From positions 1 to 9,375 of the forward strand of contig JAUQZC010000112.1 of the NCBI GenBank assembly GCA_030587435.1: a stretch of 9,375 nt of DNA. Direction: 5' to 3'. The translations under genes and the position numbers were made by a program. A model generated the notes under the pieces. It saw only the letters and a list, made by a program, of their open reading frames with translations, did no database searches and was not told the DNA's origin. Shown piece after piece: positions 1 to 6,458 of this stretch. The stretch comes from Candidatus Baldrarchaeota archaeon. Lineage in GTDB: Archaea > Asgardarchaeota > Baldrarchaeia > Baldrarchaeales > DXJG01. Numbering within the stretch: position 1 is the first letter of the stretch; the number at the start of each line of letters is the position of its first letter.

Positions 1-85
1 CTTCCGAACCTGGTAAACCCATTTCAAATTGAAAACCAGACTCCGAAAAACCGAACTTAAAATCTTTAGAGAAACGTAAACTCAT
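1..85 (-). CDS. lacS: GH1 family beta-glycosidase (beta-galactosidase/beta-glucosidase, LacS type), N-terminal fragment
   Basis: Only the first 28 codons are in the window; the gene runs off the left edge. The start is ATG at 83-85, with a very strong SD (GGGGAGGT, 89-96) three bases upstream. The segment FKFGFSESGFQFEMGLPGSE follows almost residue for residue the N-terminus of the Sulfolobus beta-glycosidase LacS ([20 protein letters not shown]). It includes the Gln of the GFQ motif (Q19 here), which in that family contacts the sugar in the -1 subsite. The family hydrolyses terminal beta-linked galactose or glucose and is usually cytosolic in archaea. The catalytic glutamates lie outside the window, so exact specificity cannot be judged. 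The galK-galT pair 4 kb away makes beta-galactosidase activity a sensible guess. The match is short but distinctive. Confidence 0.85.
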   Translation of the reverse strand, partial: MSLRFSKDFKFGFSESGFQFEMGLPGSE

Positions 86-88
86 TTT

Positions 89-96
89 ACCTCCCC
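89..96 (-). promoter_or_regulatory. Strong Shine-Dalgarno of the GH1 glycosidase gene
   Basis: GGGGAGGT lies three bases before the ATG at 85 and is complementary to the anti-SD end of 16S rRNA. Upstream, the AT-rich stretch around 143-157 (TAATATTATTAA on the minus strand) sits at about the right distance for a TATA box with a leader of roughly 40 bases. The SD is clear; the TATA box is only a suggestion. Confidence 0.7.
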
Positions 97-293
97 TTTC
101 ACTCAACTATTTCGTAGTATGCTAAGTTAGTCGCATTTAGCCTTAATAATATTAGCGTTTTGCGTTAGTAAATTATGTTGAAGTTACTTGTAATCTTAAA
201 AGACAGAGTAAGAGATTTGTTGCCTATTTAGGGGTTCAAACTGTAATACCGTACGAAGGTTAATAAAATGATATTTAGTTTAATGCTAAGGAG

Positions 294-794
294 CTATGAA
301 TCTTGTTTTAATAGTTTTTTGGTTTGCTCTAATTCTTTCTCTAGTTCTTCTTTTGATTGGAATGGTGGCCAAATATTTTTTTCACGTATATACTCTATAA
401 ATTTCCATATGGTTGTGTTTGCCATCTTAGCTGCTTCTTCAATACTTATTAATCCTTTACGATATTTTTCTGCGGCTTTTTCCAGTCTATGCTCAGTGAT
501 CTTTGATAAAATCCATTTTCTGACCAGTGTTGCTTTATCAACATTTTCTTCTTTTGCTATTTCCTCTAAGATTTTTGCGTCTTCTTCTTCCAGTCTTGTT
601 GAAATCAACCTACTTTTTTTCACCTTTCTCACCAATTTTTCTAGTATAAATGTAACTCGCTCAGGTGTTGTGCCTCCAACCGCCAGTAATCTATTTAAGA
701 TGTCTAGTAGTTCTTTTTTACTGATAGTATTGTTAAGGTAGGCGTTTAGGAACATTAAATCTGTTTGAACAACTTTCGCATTGCGTTTAACCAT
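294..794 (-). CDS. RHH/UPF0175-type antitoxin fused in frame to a C-terminal remnant of a DUF3368 PIN toxin
   Basis: A 166-residue frame in two parts. Residues about 1-53 continue a PIN/DUF3368-like pattern that begins upstream of the first ATG (LMFLNAYLNNTISKKELLDI, then a G-x-T-x-E-R helix), matching the C-terminal end of that toxin family. Residues about 58-166 look like a complete antitoxin: a ribbon-helix-helix-like start (LISTRLEEEDAKILEEIAKE), then helices typical of UPF0175 (EKYRKGLISIEEAAKMANTT, followed by an IWPPFQ segment and an E/K-rich tail). A GTG at 621-623 (residue 58), with GGTGAG just upstream at 628-633, would give a 109-residue antitoxin of ordinary size. I therefore think the functional product may be 294-623 and the longer frame a by-product of toxin decay, but a true fusion is possible. 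In known UPF0175-DUF3368 pairs the antitoxin binds the PIN toxin and represses its own operon. No intact partner toxin is present. Confidence 0.65.
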   Translation of the reverse strand: MVKRNAKVVQTDLMFLNAYLNNTISKKELLDILNRLLAVGGTTPERVTFILEKLVRKVKKSRLISTRLEEEDAKILEEIAKEENVDKATLVRKWILSKITEHRLEKAAEKYRKGLISIEEAAKMANTTIWKFIEYIREKNIWPPFQSKEELEKELEQTKKLLKQDS

Positions 795-950
795 TTTCCT
801 ATATGCTACTCTGTCAGAAGTAACTGCTACACCATTTTCCTTAATGGATAATACATAGGTACTTGCTTCTCCTTCACCAATGAAATAGTCAAGTTCGTTT
901 GAAATATCTACGTTAACGACTTTTATAATTCTCTGTCTTTTTAATATATT
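624..950 (-). pseudogene. 5'-truncated DUF3368/PIN-domain toxin remnant
   Basis: The minus-strand frame of the 294-794 ORF stays open upstream of its first ATG and reads as the second half of a DUF3368 PIN protein. It shows KVVNVDISNELDYFIGEGEA, then a V-T-S-D-R-V-A-Y segment, then KVVQTDLMFLNAYLNN. The family pattern is a GEGEA helix with acidic residues, a D-x-x-A-R/Y turn and a hydrophobic helix with G-T-L-x-x-L-like spacing. I found no ATG, GTG or TTG in this frame between the ATG at 794 and about position 1040. The family's N-terminal segment carrying the first catalytic aspartate is absent; the divergent vapB gene and its promoter occupy that place. It is therefore a truncated toxin, running in frame into the antitoxin. 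The assignment rests on motif pattern, not a search. Confidence 0.55.
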
Positions 951-958
951 ATTATAAA
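937..958 (+). promoter_or_regulatory. Probable TATA region of the vapB-like gene
   Basis: The run TTTTTAATATATTATTATAAAT ends 26 bases before the ATG at 985. That places transcription start at about 970-980, so the mRNA would have a very short leader or none; no convincing SD precedes the ATG. The promoter lies inside the reading frame of the truncated PIN toxin on the other strand. Confidence 0.5.
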
Positions 959-984
959 TTATTGTTATAGTGTTGGTGTTTGAA

Positions 985-1206
985 ATGAGAACAATTGCTG
1001 TATCTGATGAAACTCTGGTTGAGTTAAAGATTTTAAAAGAAAAGCTTTCTGCTAAGGCTTACGATAATGTGATAAGGTTTCTATTGAAGAAGGTTAAAGA
1101 AATTGAGGTTAAAGAAGCCCTTAAAGTTTTAGAGATGGAAGATGAAGAAGTTGATGAAATTTTAGATGTTATTTTGGAGAGGAGGAAAACTTGGTGGAAG
1201 AAGTAA
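985..1206 (+). CDS. vapB: VapB-like antitoxin (short ribbon-helix-helix type)
   Basis: A 73-residue protein from ATG 985. The frame could begin 15 bases earlier at GTG 970, but the beta strand of the RHH fold starts naturally at MRTIAVSDETLVELKILKEK. The following helix (SAKAYDNVIRFLLKK) completes the DNA-binding fold. The C-terminal half (about residues 34-73) is strongly acidic and then basic, as in VapB tails that wrap around a PIN toxin and block its active site. The stop codon overlaps the start of a broken VapC gene (1191), the usual translationally coupled vapBC arrangement. In such modules VapB neutralises the VapC RNase and represses the operon with it. Here the antitoxin is intact and the toxin is not, so its present role may be limited to autoregulation or to countering related toxins elsewhere. 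Confidence 0.75.
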   Translation: MRTIAVSDETLVELKILKEKLSAKAYDNVIRFLLKKVKEIEVKEALKVLEMEDEEVDEILDVILERRKTWWKK

Positions 1207-1612
1207 TCTTCGATACGGATGTTTTTATAAATTTGCAGAAAAGAAGTAATAAAAACTTCTTTTCAAGGCATTGAAAAACTTTAAAGTTTATATTTCAATC
1301 ATTACCCTTTATGAATACCTTTTCGGAAAGAAATATGTTGGAAAAATGTTATTAAACTAAAAGAAGCAATTGAAAAGGTATTTGTGGTTATCCCTTTGTC
1401 CCAGCAAATATTAGAGAAAATGTTGGAGATAGATGTTTTTTTCAAAACGCGGTGAGAAACTGGATTTTAGGGACATTGCTATAGGTGCTTCAGCAATAGT
1501 TGAAGGTCTAGTTCTAGTTTCGGGAAACCTATCACATTTTGAAAGAATGAAGAAATTTGGCCTTAAATTTAGCCCTCAAAACGAGTTTTTAAATAATTTA
1601 AAAAATCTGTAA
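1191..1612 (+). pseudogene. vapC: VapC-like PIN-domain toxin broken by three homopolymer frameshifts
   Basis: The start is TTG 1191 or GTG 1194 after a GGAGG SD at 1181-1185, overlapping vapB. Three frame segments together read as one PIN protein of about 140 residues. Segment 1 (from 1191) has EEVIFDTDVFINLQKRSNKN with the first acidic pair. Segment 2 (1262-1347) has VYISIITLYEYLFGKKYVGK with the conserved Glu. Segment 3 (1348-1435) has KLKEAIEKVFVVIPLSQQIL. After a shift back, GEKLDFRDIAIGASAIVEGL and LVLVSGNLSHFERMKKFGL carry the third Asp and the closing strand. The breaks fit loss of one T at the T run 1260-1263, loss of one A at 1342-1346 and gain of one T at 1436-1442. The intended end is TAA at 1610-1612. 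PIN toxins are Mg-dependent RNases; the active-site acids survive, so the decay is recent, or the breaks are homopolymer sequencing errors. Confidence 0.8.
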
Positions 1613-1622
1613 AATATCTAAT

Positions 1623-2732
1623 TTATTTATATTTACTTAAGATCTTTGCGAGTTTGCTGGCAGTTTTAAGTCCATTACCTGTAATTATTGCAACCGTTAC
1701 CTCGTCTTCTTCTAAATTAGCCTTTTTTAGAGCGGGTATTACGACGCCGGATGTTATTTCTGCGAATATTCCCATTTTTCCAAGTTCTAAAATTCCTTGG
1801 ATGATTTCATTATTATTGACTGTGATGACGTTTCCTTCTGTTTCTTTTATGGCTTTTACTATTTCTTTTCCTCTTGGCGGCTTGTTTACGGCGATTCCCT
1901 CAGCTAAAACCTCACCTTTTATCGTGTCCTTAGGTTCTTTTCCGAGAAGACCGTAATATATTGGTTTGCACACATCGGATTGTACACCGTAAAGTTTAGG
2001 CATCTTATCAATGATGCCCATGGATTCCAGTTCTTTGAATCCTTTATAGATTCCTAAAATTAGGGATCCTCCGCCTATAGGAACTATTATATTATCTGGG
2101 ACTCCTATTTGTTCAAATATTTCATATGCAATTGTTTTTGTTCCCTCTATGAAAAATGGATTCCAGTTATGTCCCGCATAATATGTTTTCTCAGCTTCCT
2201 TTAACGCCTCTTTGGCGACATCTTCTCTTGTTCCTTTAATCTTCACCACTTTTGCACCGTAGATTTTAAGCTGCATGTATTTTTCTTCACTTATTATCTC
2301 AGGGACATAGATGCTGCATTTTATTTTAGCTGCGGCGGAGTAGGCTGATATAGCTATTCCAGCATTACCAGAACTGTCTTCAACAATGCTTTTTACACCT
2401 ATCTCCTTTAGCTTGCTTATAAGAACCGTTGCGCCACGATCCTTAAAGGAACCTGTAGGAAACATGTAATCAAGCTTTAAGAAAATGTTTTTACGCATTT
2501 TTACTATTGGTGTAAATCCTTCATTAAAAGATACTATTTTTTCATCTTTCTCTATCGGGATAAGTTCTCTATATCTCCATAAACATTTACTTCGCACCTT
2601 CACTTTCTTAAAATCAAACGAAAAATCTGGCTCCACTTTTATGTTAAGATAATTCCCACAAGAACATTTCCAAATCGATTCGTTTATGCCATACTCGTTT
2701 CCACAATTTGGACAATAAAGCTTGAACAACAT
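1623..2732 (-). CDS. Threonine-synthase-like PLP-dependent enzyme (fold type II) with N-terminal zinc ribbon
   Basis: 369 residues from ATG 2732. An upstream in-frame TTG (2750) would put the SD (GGGGGT, 2736-2741) inside the gene, so the ATG is preferred. Residues 7-25 form a zinc ribbon (CPNC, then CSC). The PLP lysine is K97 in PTGSFKDRGA, SSGNAG (120-125) is the substrate/cofactor loop, GGGS (220-223) holds the PLP phosphate, and TGNG (351-354) closes the site. Threonine synthase converts O-phosphohomoserine to threonine, and the Zn ribbon plus PTGSFKDRG core are typical of archaeal ThrC. However, bona fide ThrC usually has STGNT and GNAGN where this protein has SSGNAG and GGGS, which are closer to threonine dehydratase/diaminopropionate-lyase-type enzymes. 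The fold is certain and the substrate is not. No hom or thrB gene is next to it, and it ends 10 bases from the convergent vapC remnant. Confidence 0.85.
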   Translation of the reverse strand: MLFKLYCPNCGNEYGINESIWKCSCGNYLNIKVEPDFSFDFKKVKVRSKCLWRYRELIPIEKDEKIVSFNEGFTPIVKMRKNIFLKLDYMFPTGSFKDRGATVLISKLKEIGVKSIVEDSSGNAGIAISAYSAAAKIKCSIYVPEIISEEKYMQLKIYGAKVVKIKGTREDVAKEALKEAEKTYYAGHNWNPFFIEGTKTIAYEIFEQIGVPDNIIVPIGGGSLILGIYKGFKELESMGIIDKMPKLYGVQSDVCKPIYYGLLGKEPKDTIKGEVLAEGIAVNKPPRGKEIVKAIKETEGNVITVNNNEIIQGILELGKMGIFAEITSGVVIPALKKANLEEDEVTVAIITGNGLKTASKLAKILSKYK

Positions 2733-2770
2733 AATACCCCCAACACTCAAACCTCTTCCTCAACTTAAGT

Positions 2771-2780
2771 TTATATAATT
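2771..2780 (-). promoter_or_regulatory. TATA box of the threonine-synthase-like gene
   Basis: AATTATATAA on the minus strand lies about 40 bases before the ATG at 2732. A start of transcription near 2748 would leave a leader of about 15 bases that still holds the GGGGGT SD at 2736-2741. Spacing and composition are typical of archaeal promoters. Confidence 0.55.
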
Positions 2781-2960
2781 TTCAGAAACCATAACCCACA
2801 AAATATTTTAAAATATCAACCTGCTAGCAAAAGGTACGCGTTGAGAGAAACATAAGATTATCTTTTAGATATGCTGCTGAACATGAGCCACGGAAATTTT
2901 CCGCAACACGTTCACCAAAATTTTGTCTTTAAAATTAATAGTAGTGTGACGGAAACCTAA

Positions 2961-2968
2961 TATATAAG
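2961..2968 (+). promoter_or_regulatory. Orphan TATA-like box
   Basis: TATATAAG, preceded by a purine-rich stretch (GGAAACC, 2951-2957) where a BRE would lie. It points to a start near 2990-2995, just ahead of the inverted repeat at 2999-3023, but no gene follows on the plus strand. The core is nearly symmetrical, so the direction is uncertain. Confidence 0.3.
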
Positions 2969-2998
2969 TTTTTAGTTTGAAAGCTGACAGTTCAAAAG

Positions 2999-3023
2999 AA
3001 TTTGAAATGAAAGGTTTCAAATT
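2999..3023. repeat. Perfect 9-bp inverted repeat with 7-base loop
   Basis: AATTTGAAA (2999-3007) and TTTCAAATT (3015-3023) are exact reverse complements around TGAAAGG. As RNA this would be a modest AU-rich hairpin; as DNA it could be an operator for a dimeric regulator. There is no T tract directly after it, so it does not look like a standard terminator. Confidence 0.5.
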
Positions 3024-3254
3024 TAATTTATTAATCAATATTTGAGATTTATTGGCTTCGAGGAGTTTTCAAAAATTAATTAGGTGTTTACGATATACTT
3101 TCTTCTTGTATTTTGGAACCTTACCAATATTAAAGTCGTTAAGATTTAAACAAGAACGAAGAGTTTAGAAACTAAATGTATAATCCAATTTTCTTTACCG
3201 TTTTTCTGCAGCAAAAGTATTGAGAAGAATTTTTAGTATTAGGTTGGTTTAAGA

Positions 3255-4175
3255 TCATTTAACGTATGTGAGCCATTTAAGATATTTTTCCTCTTCCCCT
3301 TTAACAATTTTGAAGAATATCTCTTGAAGTTTCCTTGTTATTGGTCCTGGTTTTCCGTTTCCTATTTTTATTCCATCGATTTCTACGATTGGTGTGACTT
3401 CTGCAGCTGTTCCTGTGAAAAACACTTCATCAGCATGGTAAAGTTCAGCTCTTGTTAGATCTTTTTCAATCACTGTGTATTTTAGGTCTTTTGCTATTTT
3501 TATAATGCTGTCTCTCGTTATTCCGGGAAGTATCGATGCTTCCAGCGGAGGAGTGTAAAGTATATTGTTTTTTATGATGAATATGTTTTCTCCTGTGCCT
3601 TCCGACACAAAACCCCTATAATCTAACATTATTGCCTCATCTACTCCACGCTCTACTGCTTCTATTTTTGCAAGTTGATTATTCATGTAAGGTCCTGAAC
3701 TCTTTGCCATCGAAGGAATAGCGTCAGGTGCAAATCTTCTCCACGTTGAAATTATTACTCTTGCTCCTTCTTCCTTTGCCTTTCCGAGGTATGGGCCCCA
3801 CACCCATGCTGCAATAGCCACTTTTACTGGTAGGTTTAAAGGATTTACTCCCATTTCTCCGTATCCACGGTAAACTATTGGCCTTATATAACATTCTTGA
3901 AGACCATTTGCCTTTACAATTTCTTTACATGCGTTTATCAATTGTTCCTTTGTATATGGTATTTTCATATGGTAAATTGAAGCGGAGAAATAGAGTCTAT
4001 CTATATGTTCTTTTAAGCGGAATATTGCTGGTCCTTTTTCTGTTTTATAGCATCGAATACCTTCAAAGACTGCTGAACCGTAGTGGACAACATGTGATAA
4101 AATGTGAATTTTTGCTTCTTTCCACGGGGTAAATTCTCCATCCATCCAAATATATTTAGATTCTGTGAGCGGCAT
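3255..4175 (-). CDS. ilvE: Branched-chain-amino-acid aminotransferase (class IV PLP)
   Basis: 306 residues, the usual IlvE length, from ATG 4175 with SD GGGAGGGC (4183-4190) seven bases upstream. The class IV aminotransferase landmarks run in order: [11 protein letters not shown] (31-41), [16 protein letters not shown] (97-112), the PLP lysine K158 in [29 protein letters not shown] (191-199), LPGITRD (216-222) and TGTAAEVTP (254-262). The closing WL segment also matches the E. coli enzyme. It catalyses reversible transfer of amino groups between Leu, Ile or Val and 2-oxoglutarate in the cytosol, the last step of branched-chain amino-acid synthesis. D-amino-acid transaminase and aminodeoxychorismate lyase share the fold, but the EGIR and GTAAEVTP motifs favour IlvE. 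It is divergent from galK and no other ilv or leu genes are adjacent, so it is probably monocistronic. Confidence 0.93.
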   Translation of the reverse strand: MPLTESKYIWMDGEFTPWKEAKIHILSHVVHYGSAVFEGIRCYKTEKGPAIFRLKEHIDRLYFSASIYHMKIPYTKEQLINACKEIVKANGLQECYIRPIVYRGYGEMGVNPLNLPVKVAIAAWVWGPYLGKAKEEGARVIISTWRRFAPDAIPSMAKSSGPYMNNQLAKIEAVERGVDEAIMLDYRGFVSEGTGENIFIIKNNILYTPPLEASILPGITRDSIIKIAKDLKYTVIEKDLTRAELYHADEVFFTGTAAEVTPIVEIDGIKIGNGKPGPITRKLQEIFFKIVKGEEEKYLKWLTYVK

Positions 4176-4192
4176 GTATATTGCCCTCCCAA

Positions 4193-4241
4193 TTTTTTAA
4201 ATTGCAAAAGTAATAGAAATGTGTTTCTACCCTGTTATATG
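4193..4241. promoter_or_regulatory. Compact divergent promoter between ilvE and galK
   Basis: Two TATA-like boxes lie on opposite strands within 50 bases. TTTTTTAAATT (4193-4203, plus strand) would start galK transcription near 4226, about 29 bases before GTG 4255. CATATAAC (minus strand, 4234-4241) would start ilvE near 4210, about 35 bases before its ATG and upstream of its SD. Each box falls inside the other gene's leader, so the two transcripts overlap at their 5' ends and may interfere with one another. Confidence 0.5.
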
Positions 4242-4254
4242 TGGGGTGTTGTTT

Positions 4255-5463
4255 GTGATAGAGGTTTCGTCTCCTGCTCGCGCAGATTTCCTGAATACTC
4301 ATCAAGATTACAAGGGGCTTCCCGTGGTTCCTGCTGCCCTAAATATACGCTTAAGAATCAAAGGGGAAGTTACATATGGGGATAAAGTTTATGTGCGTTC
4401 CTTAAATTTTTTAAGGGAAGGCTTGCCTTATGAGGATGAATTTTCGATTAAAGATGTCTTTTATAGAGAGAAGGGTTGGTTTGGGAACTATGTTAGAGCC
4501 GTTGTAAATATTTTGAGGAAAAAGGGTTATGAAGACAGGATTTCAGGTGTGCGTATTGAGATTGATAGTGAGATTCCGATGGGTGGGGGATTGGGTAGTA
4601 GTGGGTCTTTAGAAGTGGCGTTGGTAAAGTTTTTTGATGCTGCCTTCAATTTAGGTCTTTCCACTAGGGAGGTTGCAGAGTTTTCTTATCTTGCTGAGCG
4701 AGATGAACTGGGTATTCCATGTGGTAGGTTAGATCAATATGGTGCGGCTTTCGGCGGTATTATAAAGTTGGAAACACGTCCACCATTTGATGTAGAGATT
4801 CTACCAAAGAGAGATTTTCTTTTTGTTATTGTGGATTCAGGCATTAAACATAGTACTGCAGAAATTCATCCAAAACGGCAACAAGAAATTGATGAAGGAC
4901 TGAAACAACTGCTTGAACAAAAATTTCCGGAAAAACTAAGGGAAAAGCTTTCTTCACATCACTATGAAGTTAAATGGAAGCAGATATCAGAGGAAGAGTT
5001 GCTTCCTTATCTTTCAACAATAAACGAGAAATTTGTAGATCGAATTCTCTTCACGATTCGTATGCATAAATCCACAAAGTTAGCGTTAAAAATTCTCCGA
5101 AACCAGCCTATTAACGTGAAAGAAGTTGCTAATGTAACTCAAATATCGTTTGAAGATATTGGGAGAAAAATGGAGAAGAATAGGAAAGATCTTGCTCTTC
5201 TCGGGTTGATTGTTAACTATCAACATTTGCTTTTAAGAGATCTATACGAGGTGAGTTTACCTGAGATAGAGGAGATAAGGTATGGTATGCTTGAAGCCGG
5301 GGCTTACGGTGTGAAGATTTCAGGTGCTGGGCTTGGCGGCTCTATAATTGGAATAGTGGATAAAGTGGATGATGGGGAAAAAGTGCTTAAAGCAGGTCTT
5401 GAAAGAGGTGGTGTGAGAGGTTGGGTTTCAACCATTGGTGAAGGTGTTAAGGTGGAAGGGTGA
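4255..5463 (+). CDS. galK: Galactokinase-like GHMP-family sugar kinase
   Basis: 402 residues from GTG 4255. An earlier in-frame ATG (4219) would precede the predicted transcription start and adds residues the family lacks; GTGGGG at 4241-4246 can serve as SD. Motif 1 is SSPARADFLNTHQDYKGLPV (5-24), motif 2 (the ATP phosphate loop) is IPMGGGLGSSGS (107-118), and motif 3 is KISGAGLGGS (354-363). The likely catalytic base is D160 in CGRLDQYGAAFGG. The predicted reaction is ATP + galactose to galactose-1-phosphate, supported mainly by the galT gene five bases downstream. In classical galactokinases motif 1 reads GRxNLIGEHTDY; here Glu of GEH is Thr (T15) and Asn is Asp (D11), so sugar recognition may differ. 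Related alternatives are N-acetylgalactosamine, arabinose or uronic-acid kinases. Confidence 0.82.
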   Translation: MIEVSSPARADFLNTHQDYKGLPVVPAALNIRLRIKGEVTYGDKVYVRSLNFLREGLPYEDEFSIKDVFYREKGWFGNYVRAVVNILRKKGYEDRISGVRIEIDSEIPMGGGLGSSGSLEVALVKFFDAAFNLGLSTREVAEFSYLAERDELGIPCGRLDQYGAAFGGIIKLETRPPFDVEILPKRDFLFVIVDSGIKHSTAEIHPKRQQEIDEGLKQLLEQKFPEKLREKLSSHHYEVKWKQISEEELLPYLSTINEKFVDRILFTIRMHKSTKLALKILRNQPINVKEVANVTQISFEDIGRKMEKNRKDLALLGLIVNYQHLLLRDLYEVSLPEIEEIRYGMLEAGAYGVKISGAGLGGSIIGIVDKVDDGEKVLKAGLERGGVRGWVSTIGEGVKVEG

Positions 5464-5468
5464 TTAAA

Positions 5469-6458
5469 ATGGAGAAAATGTCTTTTGAGTTGGAGCTTAG
5501 ATGGAATCCTTTGCTTAGAGAATGGGTTATTGTTGCAGCGCATCGACAATTTAGACCATGGCAACCTAAAACTGTGTGTCCATTTTGCCCAAGTTCAAAA
5601 GAAGCGAAAGGAAAATGGAATGTTCTTGTCCTTCCTAACAGGTTCCCATCTTTGGTGGAAAATCCTCCTTCGCCATTTTCCTCCCCTAAACCTCCTTATA
5701 AGGTTGAGAGGGCCCGTGGAATTTGCGAAGTGATTGTAGAAACTCCTACTCATGAAGGAGATTTATGTGACTTATCGCAAGAAAATGTTAGAAAAGTGAT
5801 CGACCTTTTTGCTGAGAGATATCAGAAGCTTGGCTCAAAAAGCTTTGTAAAGTATGTTTTTATTTTTAGGAATAAGGGGGCGGCTATTGGTGTTTCGCTG
5901 CATCACCCTCATTCTCAAATTTACGGTTTTCCATTTATTCCTCCTCGAATAGAAAAAGAACTAAGATCTTCATCAGAATATTTCGAGAAACATGGCAGAT
6001 GTTTGTTTTGTGACGTGTTAAAGGCAGAGAAAGAGGACGGGGAAAGAATAGTTTATGAGAGTAGGTACATGGTGGCTTTTGTTCCTTATTCTGCTATGTG
6101 GCCTTATGAAATTCACGTGTATCCTAAGCGGCATGTGGGTTCTTTACTGGAGATGAGAGGAGAGGAGAGAAATGATTTGGCTTGGGTTCTTCGCGTTGTT
6201 ACTGCAACATATAATTCTCTTTTTGATTTTGGTTTGCCTTACATTATGGTTTTTCATCAAATTCCAACCGATGGTAAAGATTATGGTTTTTATCACATGC
6301 ACGTGGAGTTTTACCCTCCGCATAGAGATAGAGAGAAATTAAAATATGCTGCCGGAGTAGAATGGGGTGCTGGTGTCTTCATATACGATAGGAAACCCGA
6401 GATCAGAGCTAAAGAATTAAGAAAAGCTTGTAAAAAAGTTTTAAATACCTTAACATGA
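5469..6458 (+). CDS. galT: Galactose-1-phosphate uridylyltransferase
   Basis: 329 residues from ATG 5469, with GGTGAT (5459-5464) as a well-placed SD that overlaps the galK stop. GTG 5460 (a 4-base overlap with galK) and ATG 5478 are alternatives. CPFC (37-40) supplies two zinc cysteines; the active site is HHPHSQIYG (145-153), where H148 corresponds to the uridylylated histidine. A second CLFC (178-181) starts the C-terminal HIT-like half, and FHQIP with YHMHVEFYPP (about 262-284) carries the second metal/histidine site. The enzyme swaps UMP between UDP-glucose and galactose-1-phosphate, giving UDP-galactose and glucose-1-phosphate. The tight spacing to galK indicates one transcript with coupled translation. 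All catalytic landmarks are intact and the length is normal. ADP-glucose phosphorylases share this fold, but the galK partner favours GalT. Confidence 0.93.
   Translation: MEKMSFELELRWNPLLREWVIVAAHRQFRPWQPKTVCPFCPSSKEAKGKWNVLVLPNRFPSLVENPPSPFSSPKPPYKVERARGICEVIVETPTHEGDLCDLSQENVRKVIDLFAERYQKLGSKSFVKYVFIFRNKGAAIGVSLHHPHSQIYGFPFIPPRIEKELRSSSEYFEKHGRCLFCDVLKAEKEDGERIVYESRYMVAFVPYSAMWPYEIHVYPKRHVGSLLEMRGEERNDLAWVLRVVTATYNSLFDFGLPYIMVFHQIPTDGKDYGFYHMHVEFYPPHRDREKLKYAAGVEWGAGVFIYDRKPEIRAKELRKACKKVLNTLT

Larger units (their letters stand above)
2781..3254. other. Gene-free intergenic stretch of about 470 bases
   Basis: Lies between the start of the threonine-synthase-like gene and the end of ilvE, both on the minus strand. 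I found no ORF longer than about 15 codons with a plausible start, no tRNA-like clover leaf and no C/D box pair. It contains one strong plus-strand TATA-like box (2961-2968), an adjacent perfect inverted repeat (2999-3023) and otherwise AT-rich sequence. It could hold a small RNA, or be the remains of a lost gene. Confidence 0.6.

Noticed and set aside
229..245. tRNA T-loop-like sequence GGGGTTCAAAC
   Set aside because: The flanking bases do not form a T stem, and no acceptor or anticodon arm can be built nearby.
268..741. 157-codon plus-strand open frame, Ser/Phe-rich
   Set aside because: It is antisense to the antitoxin-type gene; the S/F/L-rich product is what the reverse of an E/K-rich coding strand gives. 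It has no SD or motif.
1654..1956. 100-codon plus-strand open frame
   Set aside because: Lies wholly inside the threonine-synthase-like gene on the other strand and has no recognisable motif.
3878..4385. Three open frames around the ilvE start (3878-4132 plus, 4013-4207 minus, 4104-4385 plus)
   Set aside because: All overlap well-supported ilvE or galK coding sequence in other frames and their products have no family features.
5304..5733. Open frames over the galK-galT junction (5304-5564 minus, 5485-5733 plus)
   Set aside because: Shadow frames of two clearly identified enzymes; composition is low-complexity Pro/Ser on the minus strand.
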